Notes under the pieces: model-generated | Told to the model about the DNA's origin: nothing | The model's input: the letters and a program-made list of their open reading frames with translations, nothing else | Database searches by the model: none | Shown: positions 1-9,474 of the stretch, piece after piece | Numbering within the stretch: position 1 is the stretch's first letter | Layout: the number at the start of each line of letters is the position of its first letter | Origin: Cliona cf. orientalis | Taxonomy: Eukaryota; Porifera; Demospongiae; Clionaida; Clionaidae | Direction of reading: 5' to 3' | DNA: 64,000 nucleotides | Assembly (NCBI GenBank): GCA_963930775.1 | Contig: OZ005702.1 | Location: forward strand, 6,572,001-6,636,000 | Position numbers and translations under genes: made by a program

Positions 1-1
1 T

Positions 2-82
2 GAGGGTGTTACTATTACTCGTGATGGAACTGTTCTGATTGGAGATTACGGCAATTCTTGCATCCGAAGAGCTTCCAAGTAA
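2..82 (+). CDS. NHL-repeat protein, C-terminal end only
   Basis: The first bases read without interruption for 26 codons to a TAA at 80-82. The peptide (EGVTITRDGTVLIGDYGNSC, then IRRASK) has the pattern of an NHL beta-propeller blade: a G-hydrophobic start, a D-G turn, a hydrophobic strand and a D-x-x-N-x-x-I-R-R end. NHL repeats form ligand- or protein-binding propellers. The rest of the gene lies before the window, so domain order, start and cell location cannot be judged. A chance reading frame of this length is possible, but the match to the blade pattern is good. Confidence 0.5.
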   Translation, partial: EGVTITRDGTVLIGDYGNSCIRRASK

Positions 83-1740
83 CAATAGCTCTATTGTAAA
101 AACTAACAATCATCGTATCTTCTGTATTATTGAAAATCATATAATATTATGTTCCTGAGTTTAAAATTGGTAATGGGAAATATTGTAATGGGTAATGGAC
201 ATGACCCTTCTGGGCCATCGCAATACTTTATCTATGCTGCTACCTTTACGTGTGTATAGCAGTTGCATTCTTATGACATCCCACACAATCAACCAATCAG
301 TGTACAAGCTACAGCCAGCAACATCAACAATTCCTTTGTGCACTATCATGGTCAGCTGAATATGAGATCCTATTGGGCAGTAGACCTCTATGGTGTGCAT
401 ACACATAACATGACCTTACATGGAAATTAACACATGACATTTTTAGGGGGACTGTGTGGCTGTAGTAGTGGCAAACCCTTCCCATGATAACCAAATCCCA
501 AAAATAACCTCAAACCACTTTATTTTATACACTCCCAAGGTATTGTCCACAAACAATTATCCCTAGTGAGGTTTATGTGGTTAATATGAAGTAATTTTTT
601 ATGAAACCTATGGTGTAATCATGCATACAGCATGCCATACTAGATGTTTGGAAGCTGCACTGTGCTTTGATCATGAATTGTATGATCTCGGTGAACTGAA
701 GCATCAAAATTTATGACCATCGAGGTTGAGAATCAGTCTCAGACTTATATCTGCCGTTGATGGTAAGTAGACACTATATTGACGACCTTTACCACATACA
801 ACATTACACTGTGACTATACAGCTACAGGTGATATCATATTATATTATGGACAAGTGTTTCATAGTACTGCATAGCTAAGTAGTTTTTCTTTGAGGTAGT
901 AGCTAGGTCAACCACTAGGCCAGTGATAACTATTATAAAGGTTTACCGGAATTTTACGTCAAACAACTGTACACAATATTAGCTATATTTTTTATCATCA
1001 TGTTCCATATGGCCGCTATTACAGTGCTCACCTTGGACACCACATACTAGCTACCACTTGTCATGAGTCACCAATATTAAATGTTGGAAAAATTAATAAT
1101 TATCGATATTACATGCTACAATTAGCTTTATCTTGTTCTTAGAATTTTACTGCCACTTTCCTATAATCTGATTGGTCAATAGGAGGTAACTAATTAGCTT
1201 AGTTACTTAGTTACTTGTAAATTTTGGCCAATAGGATCCATTGTAATAATTATGAGAGCTCCAAGGTAAATAGCTGTAGACAATGTCAAAATTCATTGAG
1301 TTATGATGCCATTCATCTATACAGTAACTATCACAGCTGAGATACCGGTATGTACATGTAGCTAGTAGCTGCTAATAAAAATTTAAATGTTATTAGTGCA
1401 TGGAATGGATAAAATGGTATGCTACCCAGTTGTTGATAGCTAGTTACTATAATAATAGTTAGATACCGAGGGCAAGGGATCTACGGTATTTAGCATTCCG
1501 ATGGCCCCGAGCTGTGACACTCGAGCGTTAAATTGCGAGGGTGTTACTAAGGGGACAGAGGGATGCTAAATACTGTGGATTCCATTGGCCAAGGTGAGCT
1601 AAGTTATTTAGAGTTTTACAACTGTTGCTATAGTAGTACCGGTAATATCATTAATAGCCCTTTGACACTAGTAAAATTAATATTAAATTTTGGTTGGGAT
1701 AAAAGGGTTCAATATTCATACCCTTACATCGAAGGATCCA
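83..1740. other. Intergenic stretch before the first lectin gene
   Basis: No convincing coding sequence. It is AT-rich with short direct repeats. The part at 1284-1414 is an inverted copy of 5831-5963, which lies upstream of the second lectin gene. Confidence 0.6.
1284..1414 (+). repeat. Inverted copy of 5831-5963
   Basis: A core of about 58 bases starting TGTCAAAATTCATTGAGT matches the reverse complement of 5831-5963 with about one mismatch. It is followed by matching blocks TAGCTGCTAATAAAA and GTGCATGGAATGGATAAAA. Both copies lie a few hundred bases 5' of a lectin start codon, but in opposite orientation. Confidence 0.75.
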
Positions 1741-1828
1741 TTCAGGCACACCCACTAAAATACTACCTTATAAGTTGAAAATAATAAGTCTATAGCTAGC
1801 AGTTTGAGGACTGTAATAACTGTCAAAC
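1687..1828 (+). promoter_or_regulatory. Conserved 5' block of lectin gene 1
   Basis: This block shares long matches with the sequence just 5' of lectin genes 2 (6010-6160) and 4 (13020-13227): GGGATAAAA, AAGGGTTCAATATTCATA, a CACACCCACT box, a TATA-like TTATAAG at 1768-1774, and AGCAGTTTGAGGACTGTA just before the ATG. Conservation outside the coding region suggests core promoter plus 5' UTR. No binding data are available. Confidence 0.55.
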
Positions 1829-2347
1829 ATGTCGGGTCCCATCGGATATATCTTTCATCAGCCAACTGGAAAACTAATTCACCCAAAAGGTGGTTCCCAC
1901 AACCCTAGTAATAATACTCGTTTGGTCGTTCACAGCAATAGAAATGATCCAACCAGACTTCAAGTTCGATTTGTGCCAGTTCAAGGCCAGGGCCACTTTG
2001 GCTACATCGAGCATGTATCAAGTGGCAAAATCATCCATCCTTCAGGAGGCAGTGTTAAACCTGGAAATGACACACATTTGGTCTACCACGAAGATAGACA
2101 CCACAGTGCACTATTTGAATTTGATGAAGAGGATTGTATTATCAAGCACATAGATGGAAAAATTTGGCATCCACGTGGAGGATCAGCAAATCCAAGGAAT
2201 GACATGAAATGTGTTCTCCACAGTGACCGGCATGCTGCTGCAAAATTCTATTTTGGTGACATCAGTGCGAAACCTATATCTCCCTACCCTTCAGCGAACC
2301 TCAGTGGGAGTGGTAAAATAATCTCACAAGTATCCGTATCTGACTGA
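1829..2347 (+). CDS. MytiLec-type beta-trefoil lectin 1
   Basis: A 172-residue single-exon protein, probably a sugar-binding lectin. Three repeats of about 45 residues lie at about 5-50, 55-100 and 103-144. Each carries H-P-x-G-G (residues 18, 70 and 114), an N/D-P-x-N-D/N-T turn and an H-x-D-x-H-like site. This is the layout of the mussel MytiLec family, whose members bind globotriose-type galactosides and can be toxic to cells. The sites read HSNRN at 35-39, HEDRH at 87-91 and HSDRH at 131-135, so the first is imperfect. There is no signal peptide. The tail after about residue 148 is Ser/Pro-rich and has no counterpart in the trefoil. The start fits the conserved MSGPIGY of all four copies. 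It is convergent with the kinase-kelch gene. The family call is from recalled similarity. Confidence 0.8.
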   Translation: MSGPIGYIFHQPTGKLIHPKGGSHNPSNNTRLVVHSNRNDPTRLQVRFVPVQGQGHFGYIEHVSSGKIIHPSGGSVKPGNDTHLVYHEDRHHSALFEFDEEDCIIKHIDGKIWHPRGGSANPRNDMKCVLHSDRHAAAKFYFGDISAKPISPYPSANLSGSGKIISQVSVSD

Positions 2348-2480
2348 CTTAGTATACAATCCTAACAATACACACCAGCTGCAGTTTTTAATTCCGGTAG
2401 CTACCTGGAATGCATTAATTACAATGAAATTTAAATCATGAACACAAATTAGCTACAAAAAACATAATAATTGCACAATG

Positions 2481-4742
2481 TCAGTAAATTATTGTTCCAA
2501 ACTCAACTGAATCACACATTTTGTCATCAGTGGTCATCCCTCCCACCACTATCAGTTGGTTGTCAGGGAGGACAGCTGATAAACAGCGATATTTAGGTGT
2601 TATCATGTGACTGATGACCTCCCAGGAGTTAGTTGTTGGTTGGTACATATGAACAGCTGTGGTGGATTTGTCTTGTGAATCCTGCCCACCAATTGCCAGC
2701 AGTCGACCATGAAGACTCACAGCAGTGGAGCGGTTTACAGGGAGGTCAGCAACTCTGCCTTTGATGGATCGTGTTAGTGTACTTACCAGACGTCCTAGCG
2801 AAATGGAGAAGCCAGTGGAGGAAAGAAGTGATGTTAATGAACAAGAGTACACTGAATTCACAGAATCATTATCTATATCAACACCCCCAAGCAGATAGAC
2901 CAGATCACCACAGAGTGCCATTGATGAATGTGACAATGGTTGAGGTAGATCAGCAGCAGTGTGCCACTGTCGAGTCTCAGTATTCAGCACTTCAATTGTT
3001 CTTATGGCCTTGTCATTATCACCATATCCCCCTGCTACAATCAGAGTTGTTCCAGTGCACAGAGCAGACACACAATATCGTTTAGTTGGCATTGATGGGA
3101 ATCTCTTAGCCCACCTCCTACCACTGCCTTCACCAGTTAGACTCAACAGCTTGTTGGTGTTCTTATCATCATCTCCATATCCTCCAACTGTAGTCAGTAG
3201 TCCATCAATGACTACCAGAGCAAATCCCTTATATGGGGCATCTGGAGTGAGAGACCAGCTGGATCTTGTTATGTGGTAGGCATACACTTTGTTTGAACCA
3301 TATCTGCAATACACCATGTTGTTGCTGTTGTGTACAACTGCACCATAATATCTACTCATTTCATATGGAGCCTTCAGCCGCCCCTCTTTCCACTTCAGTT
3401 TGAAGTCAGTTCTGCTCAATGTTCCAGCCTTGGCCCCACCATCTTTCCCCTGTACCTGACTTCTCAGCACTCTAAGTTCTTCTTCAAGTTCTGTGGTTCG
3501 TTTGCCAAAATCAGCTATCAGTCTCTCACTTTTTTCCAGCTGCTGGTTCACTCGTCCCAGCTCCCTCTCTTTTTCTTGAACTGTTTGGTCCCTTTCTTGT
3601 TCTACTAGTCGCTTGTCTCTCTCTAGCTGCTGAATTTGTTGACTCTGTTGCTGATTCTCTTGATTCATTTGCTGAATTTGTTGAGCCAGCTCCTCTCTAC
3701 ATTGTCTCAGTTGCTGTTCTTTTTCAGCTATAGTTGCATCTTTTTGATCTATAACATGTCGAAATTGTTCATATTCTCCCTCCCTGCCTCTGCTATCCTT
3801 CACTCTCTCACTGGCATTCTTGTATTTAATTGTTTCTCTCAGAGTTGTTAGTCTTTCACAGAGCTGCTGAGCTGAGGGGCGTTCACCATCAGCATCTTTG
3901 AGACAATCGAGGGCAATTGGTAGGAGATGATGTTTTGGATCAACTTGACTGATGTGGTTTTGTCGTCGTTCTATTTCTGGCACACACAACTTCAGTGCAC
4001 CTCGAGGATAGCGAGGATCGTTGACTGTCTTCTGTCGATCTCCGGGTTTGGGGAACTCTCGTGTCAGTGTCTGGACTGCGATGACACCAAATGAGAAGCA
4101 GTCAATCTTCTCCGTGTACACTGATTCGTCTTGAACAGCTTCTGGAGGCATGTAGACGTCAGTGCCGGGACACATGGTATTGGTGAAGCGAGTTGCTTGA
4201 GGATTTAGATCATCCAGCCTCGCCATTCCAAAGTCGGTCAATTTTGCTCTAATGTTGCCGATAAGCAACACATTGTTGCTGGAGAGATCTCTGTGGACGA
4301 TGCCATTGGAGTGGAGAAATGATAGCGCTTGAGATATATCATGACAAATATTGACTTGGATGTGGTAGGGGATCGGCTGTGGGGAACTTTCCAGAAAGTG
4401 GGTTAGGCTGTCGTCCATCAGCTCCATTAGTAGAATGGGGAGGTGTGTTTCGGGATCTTGGTGGGTGCCCAGGTATTGGACAATGTTAGGGTGCCGTACG
4501 GTGCTCAAAAACTCACACTCTAGTTGAAACCTCCTGATTCGTAGTCTGTGCTCTCTGTGAGGAGCTATTTGATGCAGTGCAGTTAGGTCAAATAGAGTTG
4601 GGTGGATGATTTTAGCAGCACAGAGGAGGTCGTCACACTTTGACTTGCAGACTGATCCATATGATCCAATACCGAGGGTTTGGTCTTTCAGAAGAATAAT
4701 GGTCTTGAAGCCAATCTTCTTGTCTCCCCGCTGTTGAGCCAT
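2481..4742 (-). CDS. Protein kinase - coiled coil - kelch fusion
   Basis: A 753-residue single-exon protein. Residues about 15-305 form a tyrosine-kinase-like protein kinase: glycine loop LGIGSYGSV at 23-31, ATP lysine K44 (CAAK), HRDLSSNN at 150-157, DFG at 170-172 and a PPEA end of the activation segment at 199-202. All catalytic residues are present, so it is probably active. A Gln/Glu-rich coiled coil follows at about 310-430 and probably dimerises the protein. Residues about 440-753 hold five kelch blades with double-Gly motifs (VGGYGDDDK, AGGYGDNDK, LGGVDIDND, IGGQDSQDK, VGGMTTDDK), a likely protein-binding propeller. There is no signal peptide or membrane segment, so it is cytoplasmic. 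Its stop lies about 130 bases from that of lectin 1. The kinase substrate is unknown. Confidence 0.9.
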   Translation of the reverse strand: MAQQRGDKKIGFKTIILLKDQTLGIGSYGSVCKSKCDDLLCAAKIIHPTLFDLTALHQIAPHREHRLRIRRFQLECEFLSTVRHPNIVQYLGTHQDPETHLPILLMELMDDSLTHFLESSPQPIPYHIQVNICHDISQALSFLHSNGIVHRDLSSNNVLLIGNIRAKLTDFGMARLDDLNPQATRFTNTMCPGTDVYMPPEAVQDESVYTEKIDCFSFGVIAVQTLTREFPKPGDRQKTVNDPRYPRGALKLCVPEIERRQNHISQVDPKHHLLPIALDCLKDADGERPSAQQLCERLTTLRETIKYKNASERVKDSRGREGEYEQFRHVIDQKDATIAEKEQQLRQCREELAQQIQQMNQENQQQSQQIQQLERDKRLVEQERDQTVQEKERELGRVNQQLEKSERLIADFGKRTTELEEELRVLRSQVQGKDGGAKAGTLSRTDFKLKWKEGRLKAPYEMSRYYGAVVHNSNNMVYCRYGSNKVYAYHITRSSWSLTPDAPYKGFALVVIDGLLTTVGGYGDDDKNTNKLLSLTGEGSGRRWAKRFPSMPTKRYCVSALCTGTTLIVAGGYGDNDKAIRTIEVLNTETRQWHTAADLPQPLSHSSMALCGDLVYLLGGVDIDNDSVNSVYSCSLTSLLSSTGFSISLGRLVSTLTRSIKGRVADLPVNRSTAVSLHGRLLAIGGQDSQDKSTTAVHMYQPTTNSWEVISHMITPKYRCLSAVLPDNQLIVVGGMTTDDKMCDSVEFGTIIY

Positions 4743-5830
4743 TTTAGATTCAAGTTGCCAATGATGTCTTAGTGACCTTTGCTACTGTAGCTTTTAGAAT
4801 TAGCTCTATCGTGCAGTCACATGTTCTTGCTCTATAAACCACAACTTATTTAACCGTGATGAACCCCCAACAATATGACTGATGATTGATATACTTCATT
4901 TGGTAAGATCATTCTGTGGTATAATAATAATAATAATTATTATCATAGCAGCTATAAATTTCCTACACAGTACTATGGTAGCTCTGCAGGAATAGACAAT
5001 GAGGACTCACCTTGGACTCAGTTCTTGCTTCTGGCAATGCCGCATGGCAACATCTTGAATAGTTAGCTAACTACTCACTGTCAGAGCTGCAGCACAATAA
5101 TGAATATACCTAATTACAGTGTTCTTTGCAGCTACCATGGTAGCTAATAACACTATGGTTACCCATGACACAAGAACACCTCCATATTCAACTCTAGCTA
5201 TGTATGGCCCCAACTATATACAAAGAGAAGTGTACAAAGCTATCCCCTCCATCTCCCCCCCCCCCCCCCCCACACACACACACCCCTCTTCTCTCTCTCC
5301 CTCCCTCCCTTCGAATACCCACAGATGGAGGTTATTCGTAACAAGAGTACTGAGACGATGTCATTTCCGCTGACAGTGATGTCATTGTTGACCACAGCCT
5401 CATGGGCAACTTATGGAACTCTCATTCACGATATCTATGTACAGGTCACTGCTCAGTGTGCTATGTCTGTAGTGTGCCTGGGTAATTTTTGAGGAATCAA
5501 ATTTTATTCCTCAAGAATTAGCTTCCAAGGATAGGCTAGATTAATTTTGTTTAAAAATCAACGTGAGTGTTTTTTTTATTTTCCTTGCTTGCTGTAGTTT
5601 CCCAACTTTATTGGTCTTCTTTTGTCGTTGGTTCAATTTTCACTGTTTCTTCTGTTCGCAAGAACTGAGAAGAAGAGAACTGTATCTATGGAATCACCAT
5701 AAACACAGACAGCCATTATGGAAGACTCTATACCAGATGCATCCTAAACCTTCAGTTTTCAGTTCCGGTACCTGGAATGCATTAACCTTCTATAGTAGCT
5801 ATTCTTCTATTGATCTCTTCTAGTATACTG
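4743..5830. other. Intergenic stretch between kinase-kelch gene and lectin 2
   Basis: This lies between two divergent genes. It has no supported gene. It holds a C-run followed by CA and CT repeats at about 5257-5309, and a short piece at about 5750-5785 (TTCCGGTACCTGGAATGCATTAA) resembling sequence just 3' of lectin 1 at about 2390-2420. Confidence 0.6.
5257..5309. repeat. Low-complexity C, CA and CT tract
   Basis: A run of C, then (CA)n, then CT/CCT-rich sequence. It is a simple repeat with no coding meaning. Confidence 0.9.
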
Positions 5831-5963
5831 TTTTATCCATTCCATGCACATCATTAATCATATAGAATTACAAGTAAAATTTAATCGTCATTTTATTAGC
5901 AGCTACTCAGCTGTGATAGTTACTGTATAGATGAATGGCATCATGACTCAATGAATTTTGACA
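5831..5963 (-). repeat. Inverted partner of 1284-1414
   Basis: The reverse complement matches 1284-1414 over three blocks. Its orientation relative to lectin 2 is opposite to that of the partner relative to lectin 1. Confidence 0.75.
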
Positions 5964-6004
5964 AACCGGTAATAAATAGCCATTTGACACTTAGTCTAAT
6001 ATAA

Positions 6005-6160
6005 ATTTTGGTCGGGATAAAAAAGGGTTCAATATTCATATGTTTACCCTTACATCGAAGGATCCATTCAGGCACACCCACTAAAATACTACCTTATAAG
6101 TTAAAAATAATAATTCAGAATCTATAGCTAGCAGTTTGAGGACTGTAGTAACTATCAAAC
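6005..6160 (+). promoter_or_regulatory. Conserved 5' block of lectin gene 2
   Basis: Nearly identical to the block before lectin 1, including the 20-base stretch GATCCATTCAGGCACACCCA, TTATAAG at 6094-6100 (61 bases before the ATG) and AGCAGTTTGAGGACTGTA. Likely promoter and 5' UTR. Confidence 0.55.
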
Positions 6161-6682
6161 ATGTCAGGACCTATTGGATATATCTTTCACAAGCCAACTG
6201 CCAAATTAGTTCACCCAAAAGGCGGTTCACACAATCCTGGTAATAACACTCGTTTGGTTGTTAACAGTGATAGAAATGATCCAACCAGGCTTCAAGTTCG
6301 ATTTGTGCCAGTTCCAGACCAGGGCCGCTTTGGCTACATCGAGCATGTGGCAAGTGGCAAAATTGTCCACCCTTCAGGAGGCAGTGTTAAACCTGGAAAC
6401 GATACATATCTGGTCTATGACGAAGGTAGACACCACGGTGCACTATTTGAATTTGATGAAGAGAATTATGTTATCAAGCACATAGGTGGAAAAATTTGGC
6501 ATCCACGTGGAGGATCAGCTAATCCAAAGAATGACACTAAATGTGTTCTCCACAGTGATCAGCATGCTGCTGCAAAATTCTATTTTGGTGACATCAGTGG
6601 GAGACCTATATCTCCCTACCCATCAGCAAACGTCAGTAGGAATGGTAGTGTAATCTCACAAGCATCTGAATCTGAACAATGA
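6161..6682 (+). CDS. MytiLec-type beta-trefoil lectin 2, altered binding motifs
   Basis: 173 residues, collinear with lectin 1 and intact. The three H-P-x-G-G turns are kept, so the fold should form. Two of the three presumed sugar sites differ: repeat 1 reads NSDRN at 35-39 and repeat 2 reads DEGRH at 87-91, where the other copies have HEDRH. Only repeat 3 (HSDQH at 131-135) keeps H-x-D-x-H. This copy may therefore bind one sugar per molecule, or different sugars. A polyadenylation signal AATAAA lies at 6904-6909. The 3' region is similar to those after lectins 3 and 4. No signal peptide is visible. Confidence 0.8.
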   Translation: MSGPIGYIFHKPTAKLVHPKGGSHNPGNNTRLVVNSDRNDPTRLQVRFVPVPDQGRFGYIEHVASGKIVHPSGGSVKPGNDTYLVYDEGRHHGALFEFDEENYVIKHIGGKIWHPRGGSANPKNDTKCVLHSDQHAAAKFYFGDISGRPISPYPSANVSRNGSVISQASESEQ

Positions 6683-7263
6683 GCAGTGAAATTGGAATTC
6701 TATTAGACTAAGTACCGAGTGACAAGGCAAGTAGCTGTAGCTTATATTATTATACTCTTGGCTATATAAATATTATAAGAGAGTATAGATTCTGTTAACG
6801 CATAGATATATAGCTACCGATGCAAGTAGCAGTTTAATTCTCTGTCATTTATAATTAAGGTAATTATGAGTATAATGTTGAGCTAATCAGTGAGGTAACT
6901 TAGAATAAAACAATCTACGACAGGTAACTTACTATAATTATATAGCAGTACAGCTGCAGCTGCACGGCTAACTAGTAACTATATACTGCATGTCCTAGCG
7001 CAAACGAGCCATGCCCATGGGTATTGCCTGGTGATATTACTTAATTCAGAAGCCACAATAAAGCCTCGTTCCCTCCCCGCTCCGGCTTTTCCACGTGTAC
7101 AAATAATATAATTATACAATGTCATGATATAATATCATTATCGTATTTATGCATGTAGTAATTTGAAAGTGAGAAAAGGAGTCTCAGAGGGAGCTAGACA
7201 TAGCAAAATATAGCGTACCACAATACATGGCCCTGCCACCCCTATAATATTATAATATTAAAT
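6683..7263. other. 3' region of lectin 2 and spacer
   Basis: Holds the probable 3' UTR (AATAAA at 6904-6909). No further gene is seen. Confidence 0.5.
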
Positions 7264-7638
7264 TTTATAGTTGATGTGCTAGGTCCTGTAACTTATATTG
7301 TTGAAATTGAGGAAGGAGGACAACGTTGGAAGAGGCATATCGACCAGCTAAAGGACTGGTTAGCCCCTACAAGTAGCGACAATTCAAGATCGCAATCTGA
7401 GACTCACCATGAGCAAAGTGAGCAATTCTTTCCTGATAATTCTGATCCTTCTTCTAGCTCAGATACTACTGAACCTGCTACAGATCCAATTGGTCCAGGA
7501 ACTGAGGAGTTAGAATCTCCCGAAACTGAAAGTAACGATCCCACTCCTCCTCCTGAGAAGCCTGCCGAGAGCGGTTCTGAGACTGTTGAGCGTAGATATA
7601 CTACCCGCAACAGACAACCACCAAACTACTACCACTAA
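7264..7638 (+). pseudogene. Ty3/gypsy retrotransposon polyprotein, C-terminal remnant
   Basis: About 120 codons read to a TAA at 7636-7638. The start (VDVLGPVTYIVEIEEGGQRW then KRHIDQLKDW) is the typical end of a Ty3/gypsy integrase, followed by an acidic Ser/Thr/Pro-rich linker and a final TTRNRQPPNYYH, a common end for these polyproteins. Everything upstream (gag, protease, RT, RNase H, integrase core) is missing, so it is a 5'-truncated, dead copy. A polypurine tract and LTR-like sequence follow directly, as in an intact element. Confidence 0.75.
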
Positions 7639-7706
7639 CTGAAACTCTTCATTCAGTTACCTTCATGCTTATTCACTGATTTTTGTATTGGGGGTTATTC
7701 ATTTTT

Positions 7707-7921
7707 AAGGGGGGGGGGAGGAAATGTGGTATATTTTGTCATCCTGTATGCATATCTTGTCATTATTAGTCACTTCCTTTTTGTATGCATATTATTTAAG
7801 TCTCATGCATTTCCTGTTCTACGCGGTCTACAGTACAGTCTAGTCTGTCATCTCAGTTTGTGCTCTCTATCTGTATGTATGTCCTTGTGCACTTTTAAAT
7901 AAAATATTTACCTCAGTGACA
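7707..7921 (+). mobile_element. Polypurine tract and probable 3' LTR of the gypsy remnant
   Basis: A polypurine tract (AAGGGGGGGGGGAGGAAA, 7707-7724) is followed by TGTGGTATATTTTG at 7725, the expected 5' TG of an LTR. A polyadenylation-like TTTAAATAAAATA lies near 7895-7907, and a plausible CA end is at about 7921. The right boundary is uncertain because no second LTR is in the window. Confidence 0.5.
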
Positions 7922-8319
7922 GTGCTAGCTAGGATAGACTTGCCACTTGCAAGTTAGTCAGTTAGTTAGCTACTTAGCAGTCTCTTCATTAGTGGTGAGA
8001 TATGCCACAGATATAATCATTATTATATAATAATTGAGTAACTGGCTAATGTGTATATCAAACCAATGGTTTTATGTGTGTGTGTCCTCTTACGGGCCAT
8101 TAAGAACAACTAAATCCTCCTCTGCATGTATTCACTGTTCCGTTCCATTAGCCATATAATTATTATGGCCAGTGTATAGCTATAATATTATGTGGAACAG
8201 TGCTCATGATCAGTAGCCAGTGAGTGAGGATCTTAGACTAATGAAACTAGTATTGTGACTGCATGCTTAACCTAGTTACATTATCCAGACTAGCTACATC
8301 TCTATTATTGAGAATAATT
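7922..8319. other. 5' region of lectin 3, lacks the shared lectin promoter block
   Basis: The block shared by lectins 1, 2 and 4 (GGTTCAATATTCATA, CACACCCACT, TTATAAG, AGCAGTTTGAGGACT) is absent. A GT-rich patch lies near 8077-8090. The LTR remnant lies about 400 bases 5' of the gene. Confidence 0.5.
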
Positions 8320-8853
8320 ATGTCAGGTCCCATTGGATACATCATCCATCAGTCAAGTGGCAAATTTGTTCACCCAAAAGCTGGTTCACGCAACCCTGGT
8401 AATAATACTCGTTTGGTTGTTCACAGGGATAGAAATGATCCAACCAGACTTCAAGTTCGATTTGTGTCAGTTCAAGGCACCCCTGGCTACGGCGGCCACT
8501 TTGGCTATATCGAGCATGTGGCGAGTGGTAAAATCGTCCACCCTTCAGGAGGCAGTGTTGATCCTGGCAATGACACACATCTGGTCTACCACGAAGATAG
8601 ACACCATGATGCGCTATTTGAATTTGATGAGGAAGGTTGTGTTATAAAGCACATAGGTGGAAAAATTTGGCATCCACGTGGAGGATCAGCAAATCCAAGG
8701 AATGACACCAAATGTGTTCTCCATGATGATTGGCATGCCGCTGCAAGGTTCTATTTTGGTGATATCGATGGGAAGCCTATGTCCCCATATCCACCACCAA
8801 ACTACGGACTGAGTGAGGATGGCAACATAGTCTCACAAGTATCTGAACAATGA
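8320..8853 (+). CDS. MytiLec-type beta-trefoil lectin 3
   Basis: 177 residues from the conserved MSGPIGY start. The reading frame is open upstream to an ATG at 8263, but those 19 residues have no counterpart in the other copies, so 8320 is preferred. The upstream start would add a hydrophobic N-terminus (LVTLSRLATSLLLRII) that could act as a weak signal sequence. Sites read HRDRN, HEDRH and HDDWH. Repeat 1 carries a short insertion (GTPGYGGH) before the second repeat, making this the longest copy. The Tyr/Pro-rich tail differs from the others. Its 5' flank is unrelated to those of lectins 1, 2 and 4, so its expression may differ. Confidence 0.8.
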   Translation: MSGPIGYIIHQSSGKFVHPKAGSRNPGNNTRLVVHRDRNDPTRLQVRFVSVQGTPGYGGHFGYIEHVASGKIVHPSGGSVDPGNDTHLVYHEDRHHDALFEFDEEGCVIKHIGGKIWHPRGGSANPRNDTKCVLHDDWHAAARFYFGDIDGKPMSPYPPPNYGLSEDGNIVSQVSEQ

Positions 8854-9129
8854 AAAGTGATGATGAAATTCTATTAGGATTGAGGGATAAGACAAGTAGT
8901 TAGCTACATATAGCTATCCAGCAGTAATCATAGATATTGATAGTACTAAGTAGCAGTTTGATTCTCTGTGGTAATAATTATCAGTAATGTTTAGAAAATC
9001 AGTGAAGTACAAAATTCAGTCATCTTTCTGGAGGCATTTTGACGACGTCGACAGTCAGCTTACTTATGCTACATCAGTACAGCTACAGCTGGCTAACCAG
9101 TAACCACTAGTGGAAGTTCATGCACTGGC
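8854..9129. other. 3' region of lectin 3
   Basis: Similar to the 3' regions of lectins 2 and 4 (ATTCTATTAG just after the stop, and an AAGTAGCAGTTTGATTCTCT block). The AATAAA present after lectins 2 and 4 is not visible at the matching place. Confidence 0.5.
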
Positions 9130-9474
9130 AGGGTTTCATCCAGTGGGGGGTGAGGCCGGGGGAAGCTTCTCCCCAAAACACCTAGCTTCCCCCCCAAAAG
9201 GAAGAGAAAAAAAGAAAAAGGGAAAGGAGAGAGAGAGAGAGAAAGATAGAGAGCTAGAGGTGGAGGGGGAAGGGGAGTGTGTTGTTTTTTTGGCTGCGGT
9301 ACAAATGATTGGAAATCCCTTAGTTCATTAAGAGCACTAGATAAAACCACGTAGTATCTCAATGACATCCTAAAATACATCTTAATCAGTATCAACGGTT
9401 AGTGGGGAAGGGGGACGTGGTGCGTAAATTATCGCGCCCACTTCTCCCCCAGAACATTTTCCTGGATGAAACCT
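9130..9474. mobile_element. MITE-like element with purine-rich core
   Basis: Ends are inverted copies: AGGGTTTCATCCAG at the left and CTGGATGAAACCT at the right. The core holds G-runs and a long purine tract (GAAGAGAAAAAAAGAAAAAG, then GAGA repeats). A second copy lies at 14253-14623 in the duplicated block. It has no coding capacity. Confidence 0.65.

Noticed and set aside
8263..8319. Upstream start of lectin 3 with a hydrophobic leader
   Set aside because: The extra residues have no match in lectins 1, 2 and 4, all of which start at MSGPIGY. It remains possible but less likely.
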